From: Peribacillus simplex
Lineage (GTDB): Bacteria > Bacillota > Bacilli > Bacillales > DSM-1321
Length of the DNA: 64,000 bases
Direction of reading: 5' to 3'
Assembly: GCF_001578185.1 (NCBI RefSeq)
Contig: NZ_CP011008.1
Coordinates: 3,686,001-3,750,000 of the forward strand
In this document: positions 17,761-25,632 of the stretch, in pieces
How the letters are laid out: each line of letters opens with the position of its first letter
How positions within the stretch are numbered: the stretch's first letter is position 1
Notes under the pieces: generated by a model
The model's input: the letters and a program-made list of their open reading frames with translations, nothing else
What the model was told of the DNA's origin: nothing
Databases searched by the model: none
Translations under genes and position numbers: made by a program

Positions 17761-17856
17761 ATGACAGCTATTAATCATATTGGATTGGCTGTGCCTGATT
17801 TGGATGCTGCGATTAAGTGGTATGAGCAGGTGTTGGGATTCAATTTATTGGTGTAA
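17761..17856 (+). pseudogene. Truncated VOC-family gene (methylmalonyl-CoA epimerase/glyoxalase-like), first 31 residues
   Basis: Behind a GGGGGA site the frame reads MTAINHIGLAVPDLDAAIKW followed by YEQVLGF, the typical first beta-alpha unit of vicinal oxygen chelate proteins such as methylmalonyl-CoA epimerase, and then ends after only 31 residues (a full member has about 140). The sequence after it is a degenerate IS3 fragment, so the gene was probably cut by insertion and deletion. No downstream VOC half is seen in the window. Confidence 0.75.
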
Positions 17857-17859
17857 TCC

Positions 17860-18183
17860 TGCGAGTAAGCAAGCAATTCTTAAGAAGTACTTAATTAACT
17901 GAGTGAGTTCATTATCCCAACAGTTCTCCTTGCAAGTCATGGATTGGGTTAGCCCAAATTCCTTCATTTTGTTATTAAGTAACGGATGGTGGATGGGTGT
18001 AACGGAAGTCTTGGTCAGAATGCAGGATTTTACTCGGAACTCGTGATTCACAGCCTGCCTTACCTTATTTAAAGACGCTTAAACGTTATTCATATCTAAT
18101 GATGTGGAATGATACTTAACTATTTCTTTTGTGGCCGCATCTTTTACGCATTAAATACGCTTTTCGACCCTTTCTACGATGTA
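17860..18183 (-). mobile_element. Degenerate fragment of an IS3-family transposase (orfB part)
   Basis: The minus strand keeps recognisable pieces of an IS3 orfB, such as KEFGLTQSM, NCWDN and the DNA around 18121-18170, which matches the catalytic part of the intact element at 46051-47522 (its 46270-46550). Frameshifts, deletions and loss of both ends mean it cannot move. It abuts the clipped VOC gene. Confidence 0.75.
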
Positions 18184-18203
18184 AATTATCGTACAATTCA
18201 AAA

Positions 18204-18221
18204 GACCACCATTTGGTGGTC
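18204..18221. repeat. Small perfect hairpin next to insertion-sequence end
   Basis: GACCACC and GGTGGTC form a short stem just before a 23-base sequence that recurs at 25088-25110. At the second site a different small hairpin (AAACCGCTATAAGCGGTTT, 25068-25086) occupies the same place, so the hairpin itself is not the shared unit. Confidence 0.5.
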
Positions 18222-18222
18222 T

Positions 18223-18272
18223 CAGTTTGTCGACAAAAGGGGTTCGGAATTTAATAATTCCGAACCCCTTTT
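18223..18272. repeat. IS1182-type element end: shared 23-mer and 17-bp hairpin
   Basis: 18223-18245 begins CAGTTTGTCGACAAAAGG and is identical over 23 bases to 25088-25110; it contains the 12-bp palindrome TTTGTCGACAAA. It runs into a perfect 17-bp stem (18235-18251 with 18256-18272) with a TAAT loop and a following T run. It lies just outside the 3' end of the broken transposase, so it is probably the left end of that element, used again elsewhere as a small repeat. Confidence 0.5.
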
Positions 18273-18331
18273 GATATTTTCTTGGAATTTTGCTCAAGAT
18301 TAAGAGCTCGGGTCTCTACGAGCCCACTATG

Positions 18332-19687
18332 TTAGACCATTTTTGGACCTTGCCATGTCCAATTGGCCATCTTCTTTAAATTCATGGCAGCGAAAGTAAG
18401 CATCGCCTGCATCGACAATTTTTTAAGTCCCCTTAAAGTAGTCCAACGCATACCATGCTTTTCTTTTGCATCTGCGAATACACGCTCAATCGTTTCCTTG
18501 CGTTTCGCATAGATAGGTTTTACATCTTGATGATGACGCAGGTGATCTGCTTCTTCCATATTTTCTTGCCAGATATGGCGCATCACCACTTTTTGATGGT
18601 CTTTGCTTTCTGTACACTGTGATAAAAATGAACATGTCTTACAAATGTGTTTGGGAGATTTGTACTCACGATATCCCTCTTTATTTGTTGTTGAGTACTT
18701 TAAAATCTCGCCCGATGGGCAAAATAACAGTCAAAATGTTCATCGTAAACATACTCATGTTTGCGGAAGAATCCTTCTTTTGTTCGAGGCCGTGTATAGG
18801 GTAAAGCCGGTGTGATTTCTTTGTCAAAGAGGTAGCTTGTAATGGCTGGTGTTTTATAAGCTGCATCTGCGGCAACGGCTTCAGGCTTTCCAACTTTCTC
18901 AATCACTTGTTCAACCAGTGGCTCTAACATATAGCTATCATGCGTATTTCCAGGTATTACAATCGACCCCTAGCACAAAACCATTGCGGTCTGCAGCCGT
19001 GTGAAATGAATAGGCAAACTGTTTTGTCCGTTCATCTTTCACATAGTAACCACTCTCAGGATCTGTTGTTCTTTCTTTAATCTCTTTGGTTTCTTCCTTA
19101 TAAAATTTATCTGGTGGAAAGGTTTCTTTCCATGGTTTTCACGATCTTGATTTATTTCTTCTTGAAGGCGTTCTTGATACGCTCGTGTTTCCTTGCGAAC
19201 AACTTTCTTTGCGAACTTTCGCTTATTTGCACTGGCTTTCACATGAGTGGAATCAACGAATACATGCTCAGCACTTATTAACTCTCTTTCGGAAGCTGTC
19301 ATTAAGATGTGATAGAAAATCTGTTCAAACAGGTTAGTATCTTTAAATCGTCGCTCGTAATTTTTCCCGAACGTTGAGAAGTGAGGCACTTTATCATGAA
19401 ACCGTAACCTAAAAACCAGCGGTAAGCCATATTCGTTTCAACTTCTTCAATTGTTTTACGCATCGAACGAATACCGAAGGTATATTGAATGTATGTCAAT
19501 TTAACTAAAATAACTGGATCAATACTTGGGCGCCCTATCTCTGAATACATATCTTTCACCAAGTCATAAATGAAAGTGAAGTCAATGGCGCCTCAATTTT
19601 ACGAACCAAATGGTTCGCTGGCACCAGTTGATCCAGAGTAATCATTTCAAGTTGATCTCGCGGAATAGAATTATGTTTCGAAAGCAT
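18332..19687 (-). pseudogene. Broken IS1182-family transposase
   Basis: Reading the minus strand from the ATG at 19687 (good GAGGTGATG site) gives MLSKHNSIPRDQLEMITLDQ and then LVPANHLVRKIEA, the standard start of IS1182-type DDE transposases. The protein continues in several frames: GRPSIDPVILVKLTYIQYTF, then VFVDSTHVKASANKRK, VAADAAYKTPAI, and finally IERVFADAKEKHGMRWTTLR with GLKKL. At least three to four frameshifts separate these parts, so no functional transposase can be made. Catalytic residues are spread over different frames. Confidence 0.85.
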
Positions 19688-19769
19688 CGTCATCACCTCA
19701 AGTTTTAATACTCCTATTTAAAACAAAAAAGACGTAGGCAAAAGCGGTTATATCTATTGTTAAAACAAA

Positions 19770-19898
19770 GTTGATTGGAACGGAAGGTGCAAGACTCCTG
19801 CGGGGAAAGCGCGTCCAAGGGAGACCCCACAGGCGCAAAAGCGCCGAGGAGGCTCCCGGACCGCCCGCGGAAAGCGAGTGCCTGGAGTGGAAATCAAC
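19770..19898 (+). repeat. GC-rich intergenic repeat, copy A
   Basis: A 129-base block starting GTTGATTGGAACGGAAGG and ending GGAAATCAAC, so its ends are inverted (GTTGATT / AATCAAC). Inside are GACTCCTGCGGGG, GAGACCCCACAGGCG, CGCCGAGGAGGCTCC and CCGCCCGCGGAAAGCGAGTG, which can pair with one another. It is far more GC-rich than its surroundings and matches copies B, C and D. It carries no credible gene; ORFs across it are by-products. Confidence 0.85.
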
Positions 19899-19925
19899 GT
19901 TCGAATTTTTAAAACCCTAAAAAAA

Positions 19926-19965
19926 ACAGTAGACAAACTCGATTTTCATCGAGTTTGTCTACTGT
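19926..19965. repeat. Perfect 18-bp hairpin (AGACAAACTCG type)
   Basis: ACAGTAGACAAACTCGAT and its exact complement are separated by TTTC and flanked by A and T runs, so it could also end transcription. It follows GC-rich copy A by 27 bases. A closely related hairpin with CTGCAGGCAAACTCG follows copy D (25569-25612), which shows that repeat and hairpin travel as a pair. Confidence 0.75.
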
Positions 19966-20001
19966 CTGAATCCAGCATTTCTGGATACTCCAAAGTACCA
20001 A

Positions 20002-20232
20002 TCACTTAACCAAATTCAATACTTCTAGAAGTTTACCACCTGAACTATAGTTAAAAGTGACTGTCTTATCATCATGAATGTGATAGCTTAAACCAAAAAA
20101 CTCTCCGTCATCTGGAAATCTTTGTACAAATTCATCAAGTTGTTCGGAATTTAGTTTAACAACCATAGGTTTCTTCCTGCTATTTTGAGAATCTTCTACC
20201 GTCTCCATTAAAGTCTCTGTAGGTCTACCCAT
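20002..20232 (-). CDS. Small conserved-looking hypothetical protein, 76 residues
   Basis: I do not recognise a family. The protein is soluble and slightly acidic, starting MGRPTETLMETVEDSQNSRK and containing LNSEQLDEFVQRFPDDGEFF. AAAGGAG lies at proper distance before the ATG, which supports real translation. The gene stands alone on the minus strand between decayed mobile elements and the MFS transporter, after a long gap. Its codon use looks native. It may be accessory cargo of the interval. Confidence 0.6.
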   Translation of the reverse strand: MGRPTETLMETVEDSQNSRKKPMVVKLNSEQLDEFVQRFPDDGEFFGLSYHIHDDKTVTFNYSSGGKLLEVLNLVK

Positions 20233-20849
20233 AATTAACTCCTTTAATCTCTCATTTCCCCATTGATAATAAACCTTATAAATGGTAAATAAAAGGTCCT
20301 TAATTAAAATTTCACATTAATGATATGAACTCTTAACAACTATCCCAAATACCCGACATTTTTACCATGATTAACAAGTGAATTGATTAATTTCCATTGG
20401 AACTTCACGGTAAAGATAGGCTTTTACAACTACGTTTGTTTTATGCAAAGGTAACTCCACTCTTCAGTAGAGGCAGGAACATGATCAAATGGCATTATTG
20501 ATATTAAGATTCAGACCATTATTGGCAATGGACTTTGTAATAGCTAACTTTTTTTCACCTCTTAGCACATTCATATAAATTAGGTAAGATATAGAGCTAA
20601 TATCCATCACCTAAAAACAAATTCCCCCTCGTAAGTCTATCCTCTTATTTATTTACATAAATATAACATTTTTATTATTTTTTACAAATTAAATTTTGTA
20701 TTTTCTGAATATAAAGTGACCTCCATCCTAATTTTTTGTTTCTATTATGATTTTACAGACTATCTATTAGTCAATATTACCCAGATATAATGTGATCACT
20801 TATTTTCTATTTCTATTCTATATAGATTGTTTTCTATAACTCTAGTAAA
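20233..20849. other. Gap of about 620 bases without a visible gene
   Basis: AT-rich sequence between two divergently oriented genes. I see no supported ORF, no strong hairpin and no match to the repeats described elsewhere. It presumably contains promoters for the hypothetical protein on the minus strand and, at its right end, the Fur-controlled MFS gene. Confidence 0.4.
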
Positions 20850-20856
20850 ATGAGAA

Positions 20857-20871
20857 TGATAATTACTATCA
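20857..20871 (+). promoter_or_regulatory. Fur box upstream of the MFS transporter
   Basis: TGATAATTACTATCA matches the 7-1-7 Bacillus Fur consensus (TGATAATnATTATCA) at all but one position. It lies four bases before the ribosome binding site AAGGAG (20875-20880) and about 20 before the start codon, where bound Fur would block transcription when iron is plentiful. Confidence 0.8.
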
Positions 20872-20890
20872 ATTAAGGAGAATGACTATT

Positions 20891-22066
20891 ATGGGTATAC
20901 CCTTGTTAAAAGAAGAACTTCCGGTTGCCAATAAAATCTGGACACGTGATTTTGTGATGATTTTCATTGCTAACTTCTTTGTTTTTTTATCCTTTCAAAT
21001 GACTTCCCCTACCCTTCCGCTTTTTGTAAAGGAGCTTGGCGGAAATGAACGGTATATTGGGTTAGTTGCTGGCATGTTTTTATTTTCTGCTCTGATTGTC
21101 CGCCCCTTTGCCGGACAGGCCCTGGAAACAAAAGGTAGACGTTTTGTTTTCCTGTTCGGTCTAGCCTTTTTGGCTGTAGCGATAGGCTCGTTTGGATTTA
21201 TGATGAGTATTTTCCTTCTATGTTCAATGAGGATTGTCCAAGGGATTGGCTGGGGATATACGACCACCGCATCAGGTACGATTGCCTCCGATCTTATACC
21301 AGCAAAGCGTCGGGGTGAGGGAATGGGATACTTCACTTTATCGGGTAATTTGGCGATGGCTTTTGGTCCGTCATTTGGACTTTACTTAGCGGATGTTTTA
21401 ACCTTTCAACATTTGTTTTTATTTTGCGGTGCCTTAAGCCTGGCAGCTTGGATCATGGCATCAACAATTACCTATAAAAAAGTAGATCATCCTTCTGCCC
21501 CCGCTAAAACTAATAGGTTTGACATTTATGAAAAAAGCGCTGTTGCTCCGTCCATTCTTGTTTTTTTCATTACGGTATCTTTTGGCGGGATTGCTACCTT
21601 CTTACCGCTTTATACGATCGAAAAAGGTCTGACAGGTATTCAAGGATACTTTTTTCTTTACGCTTTAGCTCTTATTTTCACACGAATGTTCGCTGGAAAA
21701 ATCTTTGATCAAAAAGGACATCAAGCTGTCTTCATTCCATCTGCTCTTTTTATCGTAGCAGCGATGCTATTGCTAGCATGGATGCCAAGTAACATGGTTC
21801 TGTATATGGCAGCTATTTTTTATGGCATTGGATTCGGGGCTGTACAACCGGCTCTTCAAGCGTGGTCTCTTGAACACGCTGCCCGAAATCGAAAGGGCAT
21901 GGCCAATGCCACCTTCTATTCCTTCTTTGATCTTGGAATCGGTTGCGGTGCCATCCTCTTCGGACAAATCGGATATCTGTTTGGGTATATTAGCATTTAC
22001 ATAATGGCAGCAGTCTCTGTGGGGATTTCAATATTGGCTTACCTATGGATTTTGAGAAAAAAATAA
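20891..22066 (+). CDS. MFS transporter, probable iron-regulated exporter (siderophore or metallophore efflux)
   Basis: A 391-residue, 12-helix major facilitator of the drug:H+ antiporter type. Family features are the early PTLPLFVKELGG, the loop after helix 2 (RPFAGQALETKGRR), motif C-like GPSFGLYLADV and a second-half RMFAGKIFDQKGHQ. I start at the ATG at 20891, ten bases after AAGGAG, since an ATG three codons earlier almost touches that site. The Fur box just upstream implies induction in iron starvation, which suggests export of a siderophore or a related chelator. The substrate is not shown and no siderophore biosynthesis genes lie in the window. Confidence 0.85.
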   Translation: MGIPLLKEELPVANKIWTRDFVMIFIANFFVFLSFQMTSPTLPLFVKELGGNERYIGLVAGMFLFSALIVRPFAGQALETKGRRFVFLFGLAFLAVAIGSFGFMMSIFLLCSMRIVQGIGWGYTTTASGTIASDLIPAKRRGEGMGYFTLSGNLAMAFGPSFGLYLADVLTFQHLFLFCGALSLAAWIMASTITYKKVDHPSAPAKTNRFDIYEKSAVAPSILVFFITVSFGGIATFLPLYTIEKGLTGIQGYFFLYALALIFTRMFAGKIFDQKGHQAVFIPSALFIVAAMLLLAWMPSNMVLYMAAIFYGIGFGAVQPALQAWSLEHAARNRKGMANATFYSFFDLGIGCGAILFGQIGYLFGYISIYIMAAVSVGISILAYLWILRKK

Positions 22067-22157
22067 TTATATATCCGGATTATAATATCCTTTAAATTTG
22101 TATACCCAGGTTTCCCAAAGCCCATAAACTTGGCTGAATTAAATTATGCAGTAGACA

Positions 22158-22218
22158 AACTTTCCTGATCGTTTATAAAGGAAAGTTAGGCCGTTCCATT
22201 TGAGCGGCTTTTTTTATT
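22158..22218 (+). terminator. Tandem hairpins after the MFS gene
   Basis: AACTTTCC pairs with GGAAAGTT (22158-22187), preceded by CAGTAGACAA, a partial match to the AGACAAACTCG hairpin repeats. A second small hairpin, GCCG to CGGC, ends at about 22209 and is followed by seven T. Together they probably end the MFS transcript. Confidence 0.55.
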
Positions 22219-22265
22219 TGGCTCTTTTCGTAAAGATTGTTGTTTTTAAAACGAAACTATTTAGG

Positions 22266-22390
22266 GTTGATTGGAGCGGAAGTGCGAGACTCCTGCGGGA
22301 GCAGCGGGACAGGTGAGACCCCACAGGCGTTTACGCCGAGGAGGCTCACCGCCCGCACCAAGGAAAGCGAGCATCTGGAGGGGAAATCAA
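22266..22390 (+). repeat. GC-rich intergenic repeat, copy B
   Basis: A 125-base block from GTTGATTGGAGCGGAAGTGC to GGGGAAATCAA, with GAGACCCCACAGGCG, CGCCGAGGAGGCTCACCGCC and AAAGCGAGCATCTGGAG. It aligns with copies A and C along its whole length and has the same inverted ends. It lies between the MFS terminator and the mini zinc-finger gene. The following 280 bases hold no other supported feature. Confidence 0.85.
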
Positions 22391-22679
22391 ATACAACTCA
22401 CTACCTAATAGCAACAAAGTATGTGAAAACAGCCTTTGATTTAAAGGGAGAGTTGGAACAAAACTGTACGGCAACGAAAAATTAAATAAGTACATCTTTA
22501 AGGACTGTTCACCCCTCGCCCTTTCTTACCTAATAAAATAACCTTGAATCCCTATCAGGCGATTTTTTAATTCAATGTAAAGTATGTAATGGTTTTATTT
22601 GATTTAAGTAATGATATTGTATTCCATGTTGGTTTCGCCTTTTTTTGTTGTATGATAGAAAAAAAAAGGAGTTTTGGGA

Positions 22680-22871
22680 ATGCTTATTCTGCAGTATATT
22701 GGAAAACTTTTTTCATTCATGCAAAAGGATATACCAGAAACTCATGTTAAATGCCATGTTTGTGCAGGTACGGGTGCCTACGATATTTATACAGATTGTC
22801 TTACCTGTAATGCAAAAGGATTAATAAGTAAAATTGAATATAATAGGAGGCTTGAAGAAGGTGAAATTTAA
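22680..22871 (+). CDS. Mini zinc-finger protein with a DnaJ-type CxxCxGxG motif, 63 residues
   Basis: A very small protein that begins with a hydrophobic stretch MLILQYIGKLFSFMQKDIPE, then carries CHVCAGTGAYDIYTDCLTCN followed by AKG. Two CxxC pairs 12-13 residues apart, the first in CxxCxGxG form, match one zinc site of the DnaJ cysteine-rich domain. There is no J domain. AAGGAG lies eight bases before the ATG at 22680, and a strong terminator follows 50 bases after the stop, so it looks like a single-gene unit. Function is unknown; zinc-binding or a thiol-disulfide/chaperone-like role is a guess from the motif. Confidence 0.7.
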   Translation: MLILQYIGKLFSFMQKDIPETHVKCHVCAGTGAYDIYTDCLTCNAKGLISKIEYNRRLEEGEI

Positions 22872-22922
22872 AGTATTTCGTGTAGGACGATATTGCAACG
22901 TAGATGAAACAATAGATGATCA

Positions 22923-22955
22923 AAGAAGCAATATTCGCTATTGCTTCTTTTTTTT
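22923..22955 (+). terminator. Terminator after the mini zinc-finger gene
   Basis: An 11-bp perfect stem (AAGAAGCAATA / TATTGCTTCTT) with a TTCGC loop, followed by eight T. It ends the zinc-finger gene transcript before the convergent protease gene. Confidence 0.85.
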
Positions 22956-23031
22956 GACCCAAAACGGTAAGTTTGCCAAGAGTGTTACAAGTACAGCCCC
23001 CAGTACTTATTATGGGCTGCCTAGTTTCATA

Positions 23032-24915
23032 TCACTTTTTAACCGTGACTTCCCTTGATTCACTTACGTTTTTCGCTTTGTCTTTAGCATAGGTATATAG
23101 GTTTTTCCCTGCTTTTTGCTTGGGGATTTTAACCGAGAAAGTGCCTTTATTCGTTGCTGTGGTAGAGCCGATCACTTTTCCTGATGCTTTGATGGAGACA
23201 GTGGAGTTGGCTTCTGCTTTGCCTGTTACTTTTGTCGTTTTTGTCGTGACCGTGTTGACCGTAGGTTTACTTGGTGCTGTTTTGTCTGCGACGGTCACTG
23301 TTTTGACTGAGCTTGTATTTCCTGCTTTATCGGTTGCTGTAACGGATAGGACTTTTCCTGCTTTTTGTTTCTTTGACATCGTAACAGTGAAATTCCCAGC
23401 GTTATTGGAATTTGCTTTGCCAAGGACCGAACTGCCATTTTTGACAGTGACCTTAGCGCTCGCTTCCGCTTTTCCTGTTACTTTTACGGTATTGTCTCCT
23501 ACCGTATTTACTGACGGTTTTAAGGGAGCCGTTTTATCTGCCACTTTAAATGAAACGGGTATACTTTTATTTCCCGATTTATCGATGACCCTAGTAGAGA
23601 TGGTCGTGCCGGCTGTTTGTTTTTCGATGGACGCTGTAAACGACTTTTCGCCGTTGATCTTCACCGTGGCGAGTTGTTTTTTATCGGTATAAATGGAGAC
23701 GGTCCCCGTTTTGAAATCAGTTGGGATTTTCCCATTCATCTTGGTGTCCCTATCGGAAATCGCGGTCACGGCCGGTTTGGTCAGCGTCTTCATTTCCAGC
23801 GCTTTTTTGGCATTGAGCCGCCCGTTTCCATAGTAGATGTCTTTCCCTTTTGCACCGAGGTCCACGGCTGAATCATATAGGCGGTATTCGACCTCCGATT
23901 TGTTGAGCTTGGGCTCATACGACCAAATCAGTGCCGCTACACCCGTCACCATCGGCGTGGCCATTGATGTTCCGCTCATCCAGCCGTATTTACCATCCGG
24001 TAAGGTTGAAAGGATATCATCTCCAGGGGCTGCAATATCCACTGTTGAATGGTAGTTGGAATAACTGGCACGCTTGTCCCTTGAGTCAGTGGCGGCAACG
24101 GAAATGACATGGCTGAATGCAGCTGGATAAACACGCTGTACATTTTTGCCCATATCACCTTCATTCCCGGCAGCTGCGACGATCAGGACGCCTTTTTTAT
24201 AGGCTTCTTGGACAGCCTTGTTCAACGCCTCCGAATAACTGGTGTCTCCCAGACTCATATTGATGATGTTAGCCTTGTGCTGTACGGCAAAATGAATGGC
24301 GTCAATGATATCGGCCGTATTGGCATATTCGCCATCAAAAACGTTGATCGGCATGAGTTTTACGTTAGGCGCAACACCCGCTCCGCCAATGCCATTGTTC
24401 GCAGAACCTGCAATGATGCCTGCGATATGCGTTCCATGCTCCCCTTTTGGTACGATATTCTTCCGATTGCGTACCGTATCATAGGCATTGACGATTTTCC
24501 CTTTTAAATCAGCGTGGTTACGATCGACCCCATCGTCAATAATGGCTACGATCATTTCCTTTGAGCCCATGGTTTTTGTCCATGCTGCATTCGTTCCGAG
24601 CGTTTTATGATGCCACTGGTCTTTATAGGCAGGGTCGTTCGGACTGTCCATCTTCTTGAAAAGATAGTTTGGCTCTGCATATTCCACATTCTTCTGTTCT
24701 TCAAGTTCCTCGATAACGTTGTCGGTCGTTTCCCCTTTAGGGACCTCGACCTTTTCTATCAAGTCGTTGATCGGCTCATCATTCGTCTCTTTATATTTGA
24801 CGATGACACCATCGGATTGCGGGATTTCTTCTGCAGATGCAGCATCCGGCTGGCAGATTGGCAGAATCATAAACAGCAGTAGAACCGGCAGTAAGGCCTG
24901 AATAAGTTTGTGCAT
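23032..24915 (-). CDS. Secreted subtilisin-like serine protease (S8) with C-terminal Ig-like repeats
   Basis: A 627-residue exported endopeptidase. I start at the ATG at 24915 (MHKLIQALLPVLLLFMILPI, a signal peptide) behind GGAGTG. A propeptide with VEYAEPNYLFKKMDSP follows. The catalytic domain has Asp in AIIDDGVDRNHADLKG, His in GEHGTHIAGIIAGS, and Ser in WMSGTSMATPMVTGVAAL. The C-terminal third contains about three bacterial Ig-like repeats marked by DKSGNKS, DKAGNTSSV and DKAKNVSE after TGKAEA, which would hold it at the cell wall or on a polymer. A decayed copy of the very end lies at 17421-17575. Confidence 0.92.
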   Translation of the reverse strand: MHKLIQALLPVLLLFMILPICQPDAASAEEIPQSDGVIVKYKETNDEPINDLIEKVEVPKGETTDNVIEELEEQKNVEYAEPNYLFKKMDSPNDPAYKDQWHHKTLGTNAAWTKTMGSKEMIVAIIDDGVDRNHADLKGKIVNAYDTVRNRKNIVPKGEHGTHIAGIIAGSANNGIGGAGVAPNVKLMPINVFDGEYANTADIIDAIHFAVQHKANIINMSLGDTSYSEALNKAVQEAYKKGVLIVAAAGNEGDMGKNVQRVYPAAFSHVISVAATDSRDKRASYSNYHSTVDIAAPGDDILSTLPDGKYGWMSGTSMATPMVTGVAALIWSYEPKLNKSEVEYRLYDSAVDLGAKGKDIYYGNGRLNAKKALEMKTLTKPAVTAISDRDTKMNGKIPTDFKTGTVSIYTDKKQLATVKINGEKSFTASIEKQTAGTTISTRVIDKSGNKSIPVSFKVADKTAPLKPSVNTVGDNTVKVTGKAEASAKVTVKNGSSVLGKANSNNAGNFTVTMSKKQKAGKVLSVTATDKAGNTSSVKTVTVADKTAPSKPTVNTVTTKTTKVTGKAEANSTVSIKASGKVIGSTTATNKGTFSVKIPKQKAGKNLYTYAKDKAKNVSESREVTVKK

Positions 24916-25067
24916 GAAATCACTCCAAAAAATATGATTAAGAATAGCTATGGATGAGGTTTTTGACATGAACCCATTCTACTATTATCCCTAACTAGAT
25001 TGTATACCGTCTGATTTGGTTTTACTAACCTTTTTAACTAGTAAAATTACATATTTTCCAAAAGGAA

Positions 25068-25110
25068 AAAACCGCTATAAGCGGTTTCAGTTTGTCGACA
25101 AAAGGGGTTC
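25068..25110. repeat. Second copy of the IS1182-end 23-mer with an adjacent hairpin
   Basis: A small hairpin AAACCGCTATAAGCGGTTT (25068-25086) is followed by the 23 bases (25088-25110, starting CAGTTTGTCGACAAAAGG) identical to 18223-18245. No transposase is present here. It lies upstream of the protease gene, just before GC-rich copy C. It is either a solo end left by excision or a small non-autonomous repeat. Confidence 0.6.
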
Positions 25111-25184
25111 TATCTAATTTTAAAACAAAGCGGTTGACTATAGACAAACTTGATAATAATTGATTACTTTAAAATTTGTACTTT

Positions 25185-25308
25185 GTTTTCCACTCCAGGC
25201 ACTCGCTTTCCGCGGGCGGTCCGGGAGCCTCCTCGACGCTTCGCGCCTGTGGGGTCTCCCCTGGACTCGCTTTCCCCGCAGGAGTCTCGAACACCCGCTC
25301 CAATCAAC
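25185..25308 (-). repeat. GC-rich intergenic repeat, copy C
   Basis: On the minus strand this 124-base block runs GTTGATTGGAGCGGGTGTTC to GGAGTGGAAAAC, with GACTCCTGCGGGG, GAGACCCCACAGGCG and CCGCCCGCGGAAAGCGAGTG. It is inverted relative to copies A and B. It sits between the protease gene and copy D in a 716-base gap that holds only repeats. Confidence 0.85.
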
Positions 25309-25428
25309 TCATTCAGATATAAACACTTTTGTCTAAAATTTTGGGGCCGAAGTATCTCACCCCGAATCCTTTTATAAAACACTTGTTTATCCTTCATATT
25401 TTTTACTTTTTATATGGATGAAACACTA

Positions 25429-25547
25429 GATTGAAGAAATTTGCGATACTCCTGCCGAATAACTGGCTAGCCAAGACCCCACAGCCGCTTGCGGTGAGGA
25501 GGCTTGGCAGACAGTCGGCGGAAAGGGAGCGGATTTCTGAAATCAAC
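25429..25547 (+). repeat. GC-rich intergenic repeat, diverged copy D
   Basis: A diverged member: GATTGAAGAAATTTGCGATA, CTCCTGCCG, CAAGACCCCACAGCCGC, GTGAGGAGGCTTGGC, GGCGGAAAGGGAGCGG and AAATCAAC occur in the family order. Where the other copies have GC-rich arms, copy D has changed both arms in a matching way (GGCTAGCCAAG with CTTGGCAGAC), which hints that pairing is kept. Confidence 0.7.
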
Positions 25548-25568
25548 TGGCACTTTTTTGAAATAAAA

Positions 25569-25632
25569 AAACTGCAGGCAAACTCGCTTTTCTTCGAGTT
25601 TGTCTGCAGTTTGAATCCGCTATAAAGCGGTT
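25569..25632 (-). terminator. Repeat hairpins serving as livF terminator
   Basis: An 18-bp stem with one G-U pair (AAACTGCAGGCAAACTCG / CGAGTTTGTCTGCAGTTT, 25569-25586 with 25595-25612) and a smaller CCGCTATAAAGCGG hairpin (25617-25630) follow the livF stop. On the minus strand the larger stem is followed by TTTTTTATTT. It is the same hairpin type as at 19926-19965, here placed where the Liv operon should end. Confidence 0.65.

Noticed and set aside
22237..22485. 82-residue plus-strand ORF over repeat copy B, and the similar minus-strand ORF at 25164-25397
   Set aside because: Both lie over GC-rich intergenic repeats and have no ribosome binding site; conservation reflects the repeat.
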